A DNA stretch of 6,075 nt from Treponema sp. UBA4328 (GCA_002394465.1 DGTU01000025.1:1-6075), one strand, 5' to 3'; positions 1-6,075 are shown, counted from the stretch's first letter. Made by a program: numbers and translations. Notes: generated by a model from the letters alone, not told the origin.

Positions 1-1609
1 AGTCGTAAGCGCCTTTGCATTTGCTCAGCTTCAGAATACGCTTAACCGCGGGAATTATGTTGCTGCGCGTGCCGGGAAGCTGACTCCGCAGACGGAATTT
101 GTCTTTAAAAATGCAGGCGTAACTCCGCCGCTTTTCATTTCTGACCTTACTCCGAAAGTTCAGTATTACATGAGTGATGATTTTACGGCCATAGAGGAAA
201 ATCAGTCACTTCAGGTTGCTTCTTCACTGATGCAGAAAAATGACTTTCATTTTCTTGCGGTAACGGATTCTGAAGGAAGGTATAAATCTTTCCTTCATTA
301 TTCAGTCTTCGCGCGCAACCTGATTAATTCACTGAACCCTGAACATCACATCAGGATTTTTACGAACAGGCATTTAATCCGTCAGAGCCTCGGTGCCCTG
401 CTTGCGTGCGATGCTTCCCTCGTAGAAAAATCTTCAGAATTCACTGAATGCACGATTATTGTCGGAGCGACGGATTTCAATTCATTTAAGAAGACCGTTG
501 ATTCCAGAAAAGATCAGTCACTTATCGTTATTACAGGCGACAGGGAAGACATTCAGCGTTACTGCATTGAAAAAAAAGTTTTCTGCCTTATCATAACCGG
601 AGGCCGTTTCGTATCTCCTGAAGTAATGAAGGAAGCCCGGGAAAACGGCTGCTGTGTTCTTGTAAGTCCTTTTGATACGGCGTCGACGAGCCTTCTTGCC
701 GCATATGCAGTTCCGGTTTCAAGGATAAGTGATGCTTCAGTTCCTGCCGTAAGGGCAAATGAAACTGTTTCCAGGGCGAAAAACCTCCTGCGCAAGGCTC
801 CTGCAAATGTAATTCCTGTCGTTGACGATGATAACAGGATAATCGGCATCCTTTCGGAAAATTACCTTCACCGTGAACCGAGAATTTCCGTAAGTCTCGT
901 AGACCATAATGAACTTTCCCAGGCAGTTGAAGGAATTGAGAATTACACGATAAAGGAAATCGTAGATCACCACCGTATTGGTTCCATTACGACCAGATAT
1001 CCGGTTACATTCATAAATGTCGTGCTTGGTTCTACTGCAACCATCATTGCCGGCCTTTATGAAGAAACAAAGGTACCTGTCGACAGACAGACTGCGCTTC
1101 TTCTCCTCGCCGGAATCCTCAGTGATACCCTTATTTTAAAGTCTGCAACTGCAACTGAAACTGACAGAAAGGTCGCTGAGCGTCTTGCAGAAATTGCAGG
1201 CGTTGATATTGAAAAATACGGAAGTGAAATACTGAGTGCCGGAAGCAGAATATCTGACAGGACTGCGGAAGAAATCATCTGCCAGGACCTTAAGGAATAT
1301 AAGGAAGGGGACATAACCTTTACCGTAAGCCAGATAGAAGTAGATTCTCCTGCACAGATTCTTAAGCGCAAGGATGAACTCCTTGGTGAACTTGAAAAAC
1401 AGAGGGCCAGCCGTTCGGCAATGTTCAGTGCCCTGCTGATTACGGATATAACTGCACTTGATTCATTCCTTCTGATTGACGGGGATGCCGGTTCAGAGCC
1501 GCTGATTAATTTCCCTGTAGCCGAAGAACACGTTTACCTTCTCAAAGACATCGTAAGCCGCAAAAAACAGCTTATTCCTCTCCTGACAGAGCTTATTTCG
1601 AGGTTGTAA
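1..1609 (+). CDS. CBS/DRTGG-regulated family II inorganic pyrophosphatase, 5' end cut by window edge
   Basis: This enzyme hydrolyses pyrophosphate to phosphate in the cytosol; the family uses Mn or Co. The frame is open from base 2 and gives 535 residues before TAA. The ATG at 170 is internal, because the 56 codons before it encode conserved family sequence starting VVSAFAFAQLQN. That stretch normally follows the metal-binding GHxNPDTDS motif, so only about 10-15 residues are missing. In visible numbering the order is: start of the DHH domain (1-55), CBS 1 (about 57-113), DRTGG-type domain (about 130-240), CBS 2 (about 243-292), VDHNE (300-304), VDHHRIG (DHH at 322-324), GILSD (D375), and the DHHA2 domain ending in SRKKQ (519-523). 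In the family, the CBS pair binds adenine nucleotides (AMP and ADP inhibit, ATP activates), and the DRTGG type also responds to diadenosine polyphosphates. Those responses are inferred here. The gene overlaps its downstream neighbour by one base. Confidence 0.93.
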   Translation, partial: VVSAFAFAQLQNTLNRGNYVAARAGKLTPQTEFVFKNAGVTPPLFISDLTPKVQYYMSDDFTAIEENQSLQVASSLMQKNDFHFLAVTDSEGRYKSFLHYSVFARNLINSLNPEHHIRIFTNRHLIRQSLGALLACDASLVEKSSEFTECTIIVGATDFNSFKKTVDSRKDQSLIVITGDREDIQRYCIEKKVFCLIITGGRFVSPEVMKEARENGCCVLVSPFDTASTSLLAAYAVPVSRISDASVPAVRANETVSRAKNLLRKAPANVIPVVDDDNRIIGILSENYLHREPRISVSLVDHNELSQAVEGIENYTIKEIVDHHRIGSITTRYPVTFINVVLGSTATIIAGLYEETKVPVDRQTALLLLAGILSDTLILKSATATETDRKVAERLAEIAGVDIEKYGSEILSAGSRISDRTAEEIICQDLKEYKEGDITFTVSQIEVDSPAQILKRKDELLGELEKQRASRSAMFSALLITDITALDSFLLIDGDAGSEPLINFPVAEEHVYLLKDIVSRKKQLIPLLTELISRL

Positions 1610-1611
1610 TG
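1600..1611 (+). promoter_or_regulatory. Ribosome binding site and TAATG stop/start overlap between pyrophosphatase and TtcA-like gene
   Basis: The pyrophosphatase stop TAA (1607-1609) shares its last A with the ATG (1609-1611) of the next gene. GAGG at 1600-1603 lies five bases before that ATG, a good Shine-Dalgarno distance, and it fixes the start. The layout implies one mRNA and probable translational coupling by re-initiating ribosomes. Confidence 0.75.
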
Positions 1612-2310
1612 CCGCAGCCGCGTATTTTCAGCATGATGGACAAGGCCTGCTACGATTACAATATGATCGAAAAAGGCGACCGCATTCTCGTAGGTGCTTC
1701 AGGCGGAAAGGACAGTACTGCAGTAATTGAATATCTTGCTAACCGCAAAAAACGCCGTGATGCAGATTTTGATTTTGAGTGTGTTTTCATCAAGACTGAA
1801 TTCGGTCGGGAACTTCCGGATAATATCCTTGATAATTTTAAGAAGTGGAACGTTAATCCGGTCAAAATAGAAATTGACGTTGCTTCCCGCTCAAAGGAAG
1901 GACATAAAACCGGATGTTACTGGTGCTCTACCCAGAGGCGTACGGAGCTCCTTCGTTATGCAATGGCGAAGGGATTTAACAAAATTGCACTCGGTCACCA
2001 CATGGATGACATTCTTGAAACTGTCCTGATGAATGCCCTTGAAAAGGGAACCCTCGGCGGAATGCCACCGGTGCTTGAATACGAAAAGTATCCGGTTAAA
2101 GTCATACGTCCGCTGTGCTATGTGCCGCAGCATGTAATCGTTGAGAGGGCAAAGGAACAGAATTATTTCGGCTTTACATGTACGTGTCATTTTCAGGATA
2201 ATTCAAGCAGAAAAACCGTACGTTCAAACCTTGAAGTGCTTACCGGAAACGATGACAGGGTAAAGTCCCGCCTTTTTGATGCGCTTGTTTCCCGTAAAAC
2301 TGCAGAATAA
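1609..2310 (+). CDS. TtcA-family PP-loop ATPase, probable tRNA 2-thiocytidine (C32) synthetase or related sulfur-transfer enzyme
   Basis: Family members adenylate a tRNA cytidine with ATP, releasing PPi, and then insert sulfur using a 4Fe-4S cluster. In the 233 residues I see the PP-loop SGGKDS (31-36), a CxxC pair (C103, C106) in CYWCSTQRR, and the TtcA-like stretch ALGHHMDDILETVLMN (127-142) with GHH at 129-131. GGMPP (150-154) and a late cysteine pair, C191 and C193 in TCTCHF, follow. TtcA uses two cysteines of a CxxC plus one late cysteine to hold the cluster, and all three positions can be filled here. The protein is much shorter than E. coli TtcA (about 311 residues), and the late motif is CxC rather than the usual CNLC. 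Family membership is secure; the exact tRNA substrate is inferred. It starts inside the stop of the pyrophosphatase gene and converges with the diguanylate cyclase gene, five bases away. Confidence 0.8.
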   Translation: MPQPRIFSMMDKACYDYNMIEKGDRILVGASGGKDSTAVIEYLANRKKRRDADFDFECVFIKTEFGRELPDNILDNFKKWNVNPVKIEIDVASRSKEGHKTGCYWCSTQRRTELLRYAMAKGFNKIALGHHMDDILETVLMNALEKGTLGGMPPVLEYEKYPVKVIRPLCYVPQHVIVERAKEQNYFGFTCTCHFQDNSSRKTVRSNLEVLTGNDDRVKSRLFDALVSRKTAE

Positions 2311-2315
2311 AAGCC

Positions 2316-3707
2316 TTATTTTTCGAATTCAGCTGAATTTTCGTAGAACTTAAAGTCGTTTCTTCCGGCACGCTTGACCTGATAGAGGGCCATGTCAGCC
2401 TGTTCGTACAGCGTGTCGTCATAGCCTTCTGAACCGGTTGCAACACCGCAGCTTAAGGTTACGCCCGGTGTATCACCGATATTGTCCGAAAGAATTGACT
2501 TTATTGCTTCCATTTTCTTTGAAATCAGGGCAACTGTTTTTTCCTGCTCTTTGTAGCAGCCTGTTATTATTACTGCAAATTCATCTCCGCCGACCCTGGC
2601 AACGTAATCTGACGTCCTGAAATTGGCGGAAAGTGCATTTGCAACGCGTTTGAGTACCCTGTCACCGGTCAGGTGGCCGTATGTATCGTTTATGATTTTA
2701 AAGAAGTCGATGTCGATGATTATGATTGCAAGAGGTTTTTTAGAGTTCCTCAGTGATTCCTTGATATTGTTAAAGGCTGTTCTGTTGATCAGGTCTGTAA
2801 GTTCATCGTGTTCTGCCTTGTGCTTGAGAAGCTCTTCGTTTGATTTGTTGAGGTCAAACATGTCGTTATAGGTGGTTCCGAGGATTGCAAGTTCCTTGAT
2901 GCGTGTATCTTCCAGCCGGTCCTGAGCCTTTATGTTTTTGATGAACCTGTAAAGCGGATGAATGATGAATTTTATGATAAAGCCGAACAGGGAAAGATTC
3001 ATTATGAAGATTCCGATAATCGCAATCAGGGTCATGATGAAATTGTCCTTGAGGTCATAAAATGACGAGTCGTACATGTCCTGAGTCTGGTTGAGGATAC
3101 TGTTGACGGCCCTGTTCTTGAGGTTGAGGATTTCAATCTTCTTTGAAAAATATTCCTGTGAAAAAAGAAGCATCCATGCACGGGCAAAAAGGGTTTTTGA
3201 GTCAGAATTGAGGTCTTCGTCAGAAAGCTGAATGTCCGTTACTTCTTCCGGGAGAGATTCCAAGGTCTGTTTATCCAGATTCATTGCCTGAACTGTAAGG
3301 CGCATCGCATAGTATTCAAGCTGTTCGAGCTGGATTGAATGTGCAAGGGCCTTTGAAAGCAGGTTTATAACCTTTGCGTCGGCTGAACTGTGGCTGATTT
3401 TGTCTACGGCATGTTCACGGCGGCGTGTCTTCTGAACTTCCGTAAAATAATTGTCCATGTAGGTAAAATTCTGGAAAAGGACAAACAGACGTACCTGCTC
3501 AGTAAGGTAATCTGAGCCGTCCTGAAGTTCCATCGCAGCTTTAGAGATTTTTATGTATTCTTCACCGGCATATACGTATTTCTGAAATCCGCGCTGCAGT
3601 AAAATAAGGCTGATTGAAATTCCGAGACACAGGAGACCGGTCAGCGAAAGGAAGAATCTGTTTATTTTGCGAATCGAAAAATGTTTCCTGGTTTTATTTA
3701 CTGCCAT
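2316..3707 (-). CDS. Membrane-anchored diguanylate cyclase (GGDEF) with an unrecognised extracytoplasmic sensor region
   Basis: It makes cyclic di-GMP from two GTP at the inner face of the membrane. The 463 residues start with a basic tail, then a membrane helix (about 18-38), about 180 mostly helical residues outside the membrane with no domain I recognise, and a second helix (about 223-248). A HAMP-like linker (about 248-297) follows, with P251 and a KELAILGTTYNDMFD stretch, and then the GGDEF domain (about 297-460), which begins HDELTDLINR. The active site looks complete: D332 for metal, N340 and D349 for guanine, and GGDEF at 373-377. The product-inhibition motif RxxD is present (R364, D367), so activity and feedback inhibition are both expected. 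The sensor region presumably controls activity, but its ligand is unknown. The gene begins 21 bases after guaA with only a weak GGAA-type ribosome site, and is probably expressed from the guaA promoter. Confidence 0.93.
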   Translation of the reverse strand: MAVNKTRKHFSIRKINRFFLSLTGLLCLGISISLILLQRGFQKYVYAGEEYIKISKAAMELQDGSDYLTEQVRLFVLFQNFTYMDNYFTEVQKTRRREHAVDKISHSSADAKVINLLSKALAHSIQLEQLEYYAMRLTVQAMNLDKQTLESLPEEVTDIQLSDEDLNSDSKTLFARAWMLLFSQEYFSKKIEILNLKNRAVNSILNQTQDMYDSSFYDLKDNFIMTLIAIIGIFIMNLSLFGFIIKFIIHPLYRFIKNIKAQDRLEDTRIKELAILGTTYNDMFDLNKSNEELLKHKAEHDELTDLINRTAFNNIKESLRNSKKPLAIIIIDIDFFKIINDTYGHLTGDRVLKRVANALSANFRTSDYVARVGGDEFAVIITGCYKEQEKTVALISKKMEAIKSILSDNIGDTPGVTLSCGVATGSEGYDDTLYEQADMALYQVKRAGRNDFKFYENSAEFEK

Positions 3708-3728
3708 CGTGTTTTCCGGTTGTATTCC

Positions 3729-5612
3729 TTATTCCCAGCCGAAGGTTGCAGGCGGTTTGTTTGTTGCGTCAAAGTAGAGCGCATCAACGAACGGAAGCTC
3801 TGCGATTTCGGCAACGATTTTGTTGAGCAGATCCCGGTCGAGCTGGGCGAAGCGGGCTGTCATGACATCCTCTGAGCAGACAGGGCGCAGAACAAAACTT
3901 GCTCTGTCCGGGGCAGAGGCATAAGGCAAATCAATCGTGAGATGCTGGAAGATTTTATTGTACCAGCCGCTCTCATGAAGGTTTTTGAGAACGATATTGT
4001 CAACTTCCCGGAGCTGGTCGAGTCTTCTCTTGTCGCAGTAGCCTTCCTGCAGTTTCAAGTCTTCGTCCTTGATTTTCGGGTTCTGCCAGAGTGCGATTAC
4101 ACAGCGGTTTACGAGCTTTGAAGAGTTCGTGATGTTGCTTGATTCGTCCTCGATTTTCTTCCAGTGCTTAGGGAAGTGGCAGAAGCCGTTTTCTTCGTCT
4201 TTTGTGAAACGGAGAACTGCCGGAAAGCGGTAAGTGCGGAAATCGCCCTGAACGCCGACAGATTTTACAGGAAGAACGAACTTGCTCATTGTTGCCTGAC
4301 AGTGCTCGCAGAAGTGAGCGAGTTTGATTGATTCAAGCTCTTTCTGTGCTTCTGCCATCTCTTTTTTGTCCTCATCGGTAAGAATGCCGTTTGAGCAGAG
4401 AACATTGATTGAAAGTCCCGGACCCGGGAACGGATGGCGCATTACGAGCTGGTCGTCAAGGCCGAGTTTTTTTCCGATTGCACGGACTTCATCCTTGTAC
4501 AGATCTTTGAGAGGCTCGATGATAAGTCCCTTGGCGATGAGTTTCTGGATTCCGTCAACACGGTTATGGTGTGTCTTGATTGTGTGAGAATTTTTTGTTC
4601 CGCCCGACTCGATGATGTCCGGATAAAGTGTTCCTTGAGCGAGCATCCAGTCGTCTTCGTTGAGTTTTTGTGCCGCAACAACTGAATCACGGACTGTGAT
4701 GAAGTTCTCGCCGACAGCCATTCGTTTTTTCTGCGGGTCGGTGAGGCCTTTGATTGCATTGAGAAAGCTTTCGCTGGCATCCTCGACGATGAAATTATTA
4801 AAGCCGAACTTCTTGTAAGCGTCTGCGACATTCTTTGATTCGTTCTTCCGCATGAAGCCGTTATCGATGTGAAGGCCGAGAACACGCTCCTGACCGAGTG
4901 CCTTGTTGAGAAGCGCGAAGGCAACTGTTGAATCGACACCGCCCGAGAGGAACAGAAGAACATTCTTGTCTTTTGAGTCTTTTTTGATTGATTCGAGGAT
5001 ATGATTCAAGACCGTATCCTCGTCCCAGTTGACTTCCATTCCGCAGATGTCAGCGAAATTCTTGAAAATCTTGTTTCCCTCAGGAGTGTCCTTTACTTCA
5101 CAGTGGCACTGGAGGCTGAACCGTTTTTTTGAAAGGTTCTGAACGGCGGCAAAAGGACAGTCTTTTGTCGTTCCGATGACCTCAAAGCCCTCGCCGAGAG
5201 CAAGAACTCCGTCCTGATGGCTCATCCAGACCTGTGTTTTTGGTGTTACATCCTTAAAAAGTGGAGAAGACTTACCAGAATCGTTAAGTTCAAGTTCCGC
5301 AAAACCGAATTCTCCGACATCAGCCTTTCCGACCTTTCCGCCGTAAGAGTGAGCCATGAGCTGGTGTCCGTAGCAAAGACCCAGAATCGGTAAATCAAGG
5401 TCAAGAATCTTTTCATTGAACTCAGGAACATCTTTTTCGTAGACAGAAGAAGGTCCGCCTGAAAAAACAACACCCTTTGCTCCCTCAAAAACGCTTAAAT
5501 CAGCTGAAGGAAGGGCAATCTCTGAGTAATATCCCAGGGCGCGGAACCTTTTGGCGATAAGGTGTGCATACTGTGAGCCAAAGTCAAGGACAACGATTTT
5601 AGAACGATTCAT
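3729..5612 (-). CDS. guaA: GMP synthase (glutamine-hydrolysing), long eukaryote-like form
   Basis: It converts XMP to GMP using ATP and glutamine, releasing AMP and PPi; this is the last step of guanine nucleotide synthesis. The 627 residues start with a class I glutaminase domain (about 5-190): oxyanion region SGGPSS (51-56), nucleophile C80 in GLCYGHQ, and H170 and E172. The ATP pyrophosphatase domain follows, with P-loop SGGVDST (223-229), GGTKNSHTIKTHHN (337-350) and HPFPGPGL (393-400). The C-terminal half is longer than in E. coli (525 residues) and resembles human GMPS, with two dimerisation-like segments. The first has PVKSVGVQGDFRTY (448-461) and the second, about 557-627, ends KPPATFGWE. 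The stretch LREVDNIVLKNLHESGWYNKI (534-554) lies between them. The residue between the catalytic His and Glu is Cys (HCE) where most GuaA proteins have Pro (HPE). The start matches the family N-terminus (VVLDFGSQY at 7-15). It leads a probable two-gene operon with the diguanylate cyclase. Confidence 0.97.
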   Translation of the reverse strand: MNRSKIVVLDFGSQYAHLIAKRFRALGYYSEIALPSADLSVFEGAKGVVFSGGPSSVYEKDVPEFNEKILDLDLPILGLCYGHQLMAHSYGGKVGKADVGEFGFAELELNDSGKSSPLFKDVTPKTQVWMSHQDGVLALGEGFEVIGTTKDCPFAAVQNLSKKRFSLQCHCEVKDTPEGNKIFKNFADICGMEVNWDEDTVLNHILESIKKDSKDKNVLLFLSGGVDSTVAFALLNKALGQERVLGLHIDNGFMRKNESKNVADAYKKFGFNNFIVEDASESFLNAIKGLTDPQKKRMAVGENFITVRDSVVAAQKLNEDDWMLAQGTLYPDIIESGGTKNSHTIKTHHNRVDGIQKLIAKGLIIEPLKDLYKDEVRAIGKKLGLDDQLVMRHPFPGPGLSINVLCSNGILTDEDKKEMAEAQKELESIKLAHFCEHCQATMSKFVLPVKSVGVQGDFRTYRFPAVLRFTKDEENGFCHFPKHWKKIEDESSNITNSSKLVNRCVIALWQNPKIKDEDLKLQEGYCDKRRLDQLREVDNIVLKNLHESGWYNKIFQHLTIDLPYASAPDRASFVLRPVCSEDVMTARFAQLDRDLLNKIVAEIAELPFVDALYFDATNKPPATFGWE

Positions 5613-5625
5613 AATTGCTTATATT

Positions 5626-5629
5626 CTCC
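5626..5629 (-). promoter_or_regulatory. guaA: Weak or distant ribosome binding site of guaA
   Basis: GGAG on the minus strand is the only Shine-Dalgarno-like sequence before the guaA ATG. It sits 13 bases upstream, which is longer than usual. No alternative start nearer to it preserves the conserved N-terminus, so the ATG at 5612 is kept. Confidence 0.4.
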
Positions 5630-5645
5630 AGAAATAATCCCTCTA

Positions 5646-5676
5646 ATTATATCGAAAAAAAAATATATAGTATACA
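5646..5676 (-). promoter_or_regulatory. Probable sigma-70-type promoter of the guaA-diguanylate cyclase operon
   Basis: On the minus strand there is a perfect -10 box, TATAAT (5651-5646). The -35 is poor: TATACT (5674-5669, spacer 17) or TGTATA (5676-5671, spacer 19). The spacer contains nine T residues (5663-5655). Transcription would start near 5639-5640 on a G, leaving a leader of only about 27 bases. That is too short for a riboswitch, so control would act at the promoter. The left end of the large palindrome (5679) abuts the -35 region. Confidence 0.5.
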
Positions 5677-5678
5677 GT

Positions 5679-5887
5679 CGCATGCATATAAATACTCTTA
5701 GAATTAAGTAGATGAATGCGTGTAAAAAAAGCGTCTTATCTCATCACGGTTGAAGGTTCTTAATTTACTTCCGAATATATTATGTGGCTACGATTGCTTT
5801 TGTAGCTCTAGCTCCTTCAAAGTGAATCGAAAGCCGCTGTTTTTACACGCATGCATTTAATGTTCTGTGAGTATTTAGATGAATGCG
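5679..5887. repeat. 209-base imperfect palindrome with arms of 53-55 bases (MITE-like element or structured RNA)
   Basis: The left arm (5679-5733) and the reverse complement of the right arm (5835-5887) align end to end with about six mismatches and two small gaps (2 and 4 bases). Exact shared blocks include TAAATACTC (5689-5697) against GAGTATTTA (5869-5877), and ATGCGTGTAAAAA on the inner side. Pairing continues inward less perfectly: CACGGTTGAAGG at 5745-5756 faces CCTTCAAAGTG at 5814-5824. At the tip a small hairpin can form (5786-5793 with 5800-5807, loop of six). I see no clear target-site duplication outside the arms and no transposase. Possible readings are a non-autonomous mobile element, a repeated intergenic palindrome, or a long-hairpin RNA. 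The sequence alone does not decide. Confidence 0.85.
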
Positions 5888-5918
5888 GGTCCTAAAGAAT
5901 TTTGCCCTGAACGTTTTA

Positions 5919-5953
5919 CCGGCAGATAAATCTTGCAGCCGGGATAAATTGCA
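5919..5953. repeat. Imperfect tandem repeat, about 20-base period
   Basis: Two adjacent copies share CCGG, GATAAAT and TGCA in the same order: CCGGCAGATAAATCTTGCAG at 5919-5938, then a shorter copy at 5939-5953 lacking two 2-base pieces. A looser CAGATAACAAATAA follows at 5968-5981. Paired operator sites for a regulator are possible, but chance similarity in AT-rich DNA is not excluded. Confidence 0.4.
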
Positions 5954-5998
5954 AAAATATGCGAAGACAGATAACAAATAAACTGGTAACGGGACGCA

Positions 5999-6075
5999 GA
6001 AAAAAAGGAAAGGGAGGACCCGGCAACAATTGTATGGCGGGGCCTGTAGCCGGGAGCACCACTTTTCTTTTTTTC
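5999..6075. repeat. Second inverted repeat bounded by A7 and T7, possible bidirectional terminator
   Basis: GA7 at 5999-6006 faces T7C at 6068-6075, the next bases GGAAAG (6007-6012) face CTTTTC (6062-6067) with one G.T pair, and CCCGGC (6019-6024) pairs exactly with GCCGGG (6049-6054). The left arm is a pure purine run (5998-6018). GC stems flanked by A and T tracts on both sides look like a terminator active on either strand. However, the 24-base central loop is large and the T tract is separated from the GC stem by a poorly paired segment. The repeat may continue past the window. No terminating gene is visible, so the role is inferred. Confidence 0.5.

Larger units (their letters stand above)
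5613..6075. other. Non-coding stretch rich in inverted and direct repeats
   Basis: I find no credible gene in these 463 bases on either strand; open frames are short or lack conserved features. I also see no tRNA, and no tmRNA, RNase P RNA or SRP RNA signature motifs. It holds the guaA promoter (5646-5676), a 209-base palindrome (5679-5887), an imperfect tandem repeat (5919-5953) and a second inverted repeat running to the window edge (5999-6075). It is far longer than the other gaps in this window (1-base overlap, 5 bases, 21 bases). A gene may begin or end just past 6075. Confidence 0.75.

Noticed and set aside
170..172. ATG at 170 as the true start of the pyrophosphatase gene
   Set aside because: The same frame is open to the left edge and encodes conserved pyrophosphatase sequence, so this ATG is internal.
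2326..2339. Perfect 14-base palindrome AATTCAGCTGAATT at the end of the cyclase gene as a terminator for the convergent pair
   Set aside because: The stem is only about five AT-rich base pairs and the T tract is short, so it is too weak to call.
5679..5887. Integron attC site or CRISPR repeat
   Set aside because: The GTTRRRY/RYYYAAC core ends of attC are absent, and there is no regular repeat-spacer array.
5879..5929. Small frame MNAGPKEFCPERFTGR and a similar MNACKK start at 5713
   Set aside because: Both begin in the repeated ATGAATGCG 9-mer, stop within 13-16 codons and lack ribosome sites.
5916..6074. Open minus-strand frame of 52 sense codons running in from the right edge
   Set aside because: It crosses the inverted repeat, has low-complexity Pro/Phe/Leu content and no recognisable motif; it is probably a chance frame.
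6034..6075. ATG at 6034 on the plus strand, open to the window edge, with GGGAGG upstream at 6012-6017
   Set aside because: The GGGAGG is 16 bases from the ATG, only 14 codons are visible, and it lies inside the inverted repeat. A gene start cannot be supported without more sequence.
5999..6075. SRP RNA, RNase P RNA, tmRNA, cobalamin or SAM riboswitch
   Set aside because: GGCAAC and AGCCGGGAG superficially recall riboswitch or SRP pieces, but none of the defining conserved cores was found on either strand.

Overview
The window holds four protein-coding genes in two convergent pairs, followed by about 460 bases with no convincing gene but several inverted and direct repeats. The gene set and codon style suggest a bacterium of moderate GC content. 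A spirochaete related to Treponema is my best guess, from recall of similar gene types rather than from a search.

Positions 1-2310 (+ strand): the left edge cuts into a CBS/DRTGG-regulated family II inorganic pyrophosphatase, which lacks only its first residues. Its stop codon overlaps the start of a short TtcA-family PP-loop ATPase, probably a tRNA-thiolation enzyme, through a TAATG junction. The two are almost certainly co-transcribed and probably translationally coupled.

Positions 2316-5612 (- strand, read right to left): guaA encodes a long GMP synthase with a C-terminal half like the eukaryotic enzyme. It is followed 21 bases later by a membrane-anchored diguanylate cyclase with a full set of catalytic and product-inhibition residues. 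Only 5 bases separate the cyclase stop from the TtcA-like stop. GuaA makes GMP, the precursor of GTP, and the cyclase uses GTP, so the pair makes metabolic sense. GuaA, the TtcA-like enzyme (if it follows family chemistry) and the cyclase all release pyrophosphate, which the pyrophosphatase would remove.

Positions 5613-6075: a probable guaA promoter (perfect TATAAT) lies about 34 bases upstream of the guaA start. Just upstream of it is a 209-base imperfect palindrome (5679-5887) whose 53-55-base arms match closely and which carries four copies of the 9-mer CGCATKCAT. Further right are a roughly 20-base imperfect tandem repeat and a second inverted repeat (5999-6075) bounded by A7 and T7 tracts. 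These repeats are the least explained part of the window. They could be a MITE-like element, a structured non-coding RNA, or regulatory and terminator DNA for guaA and an unseen gene beyond the right edge.
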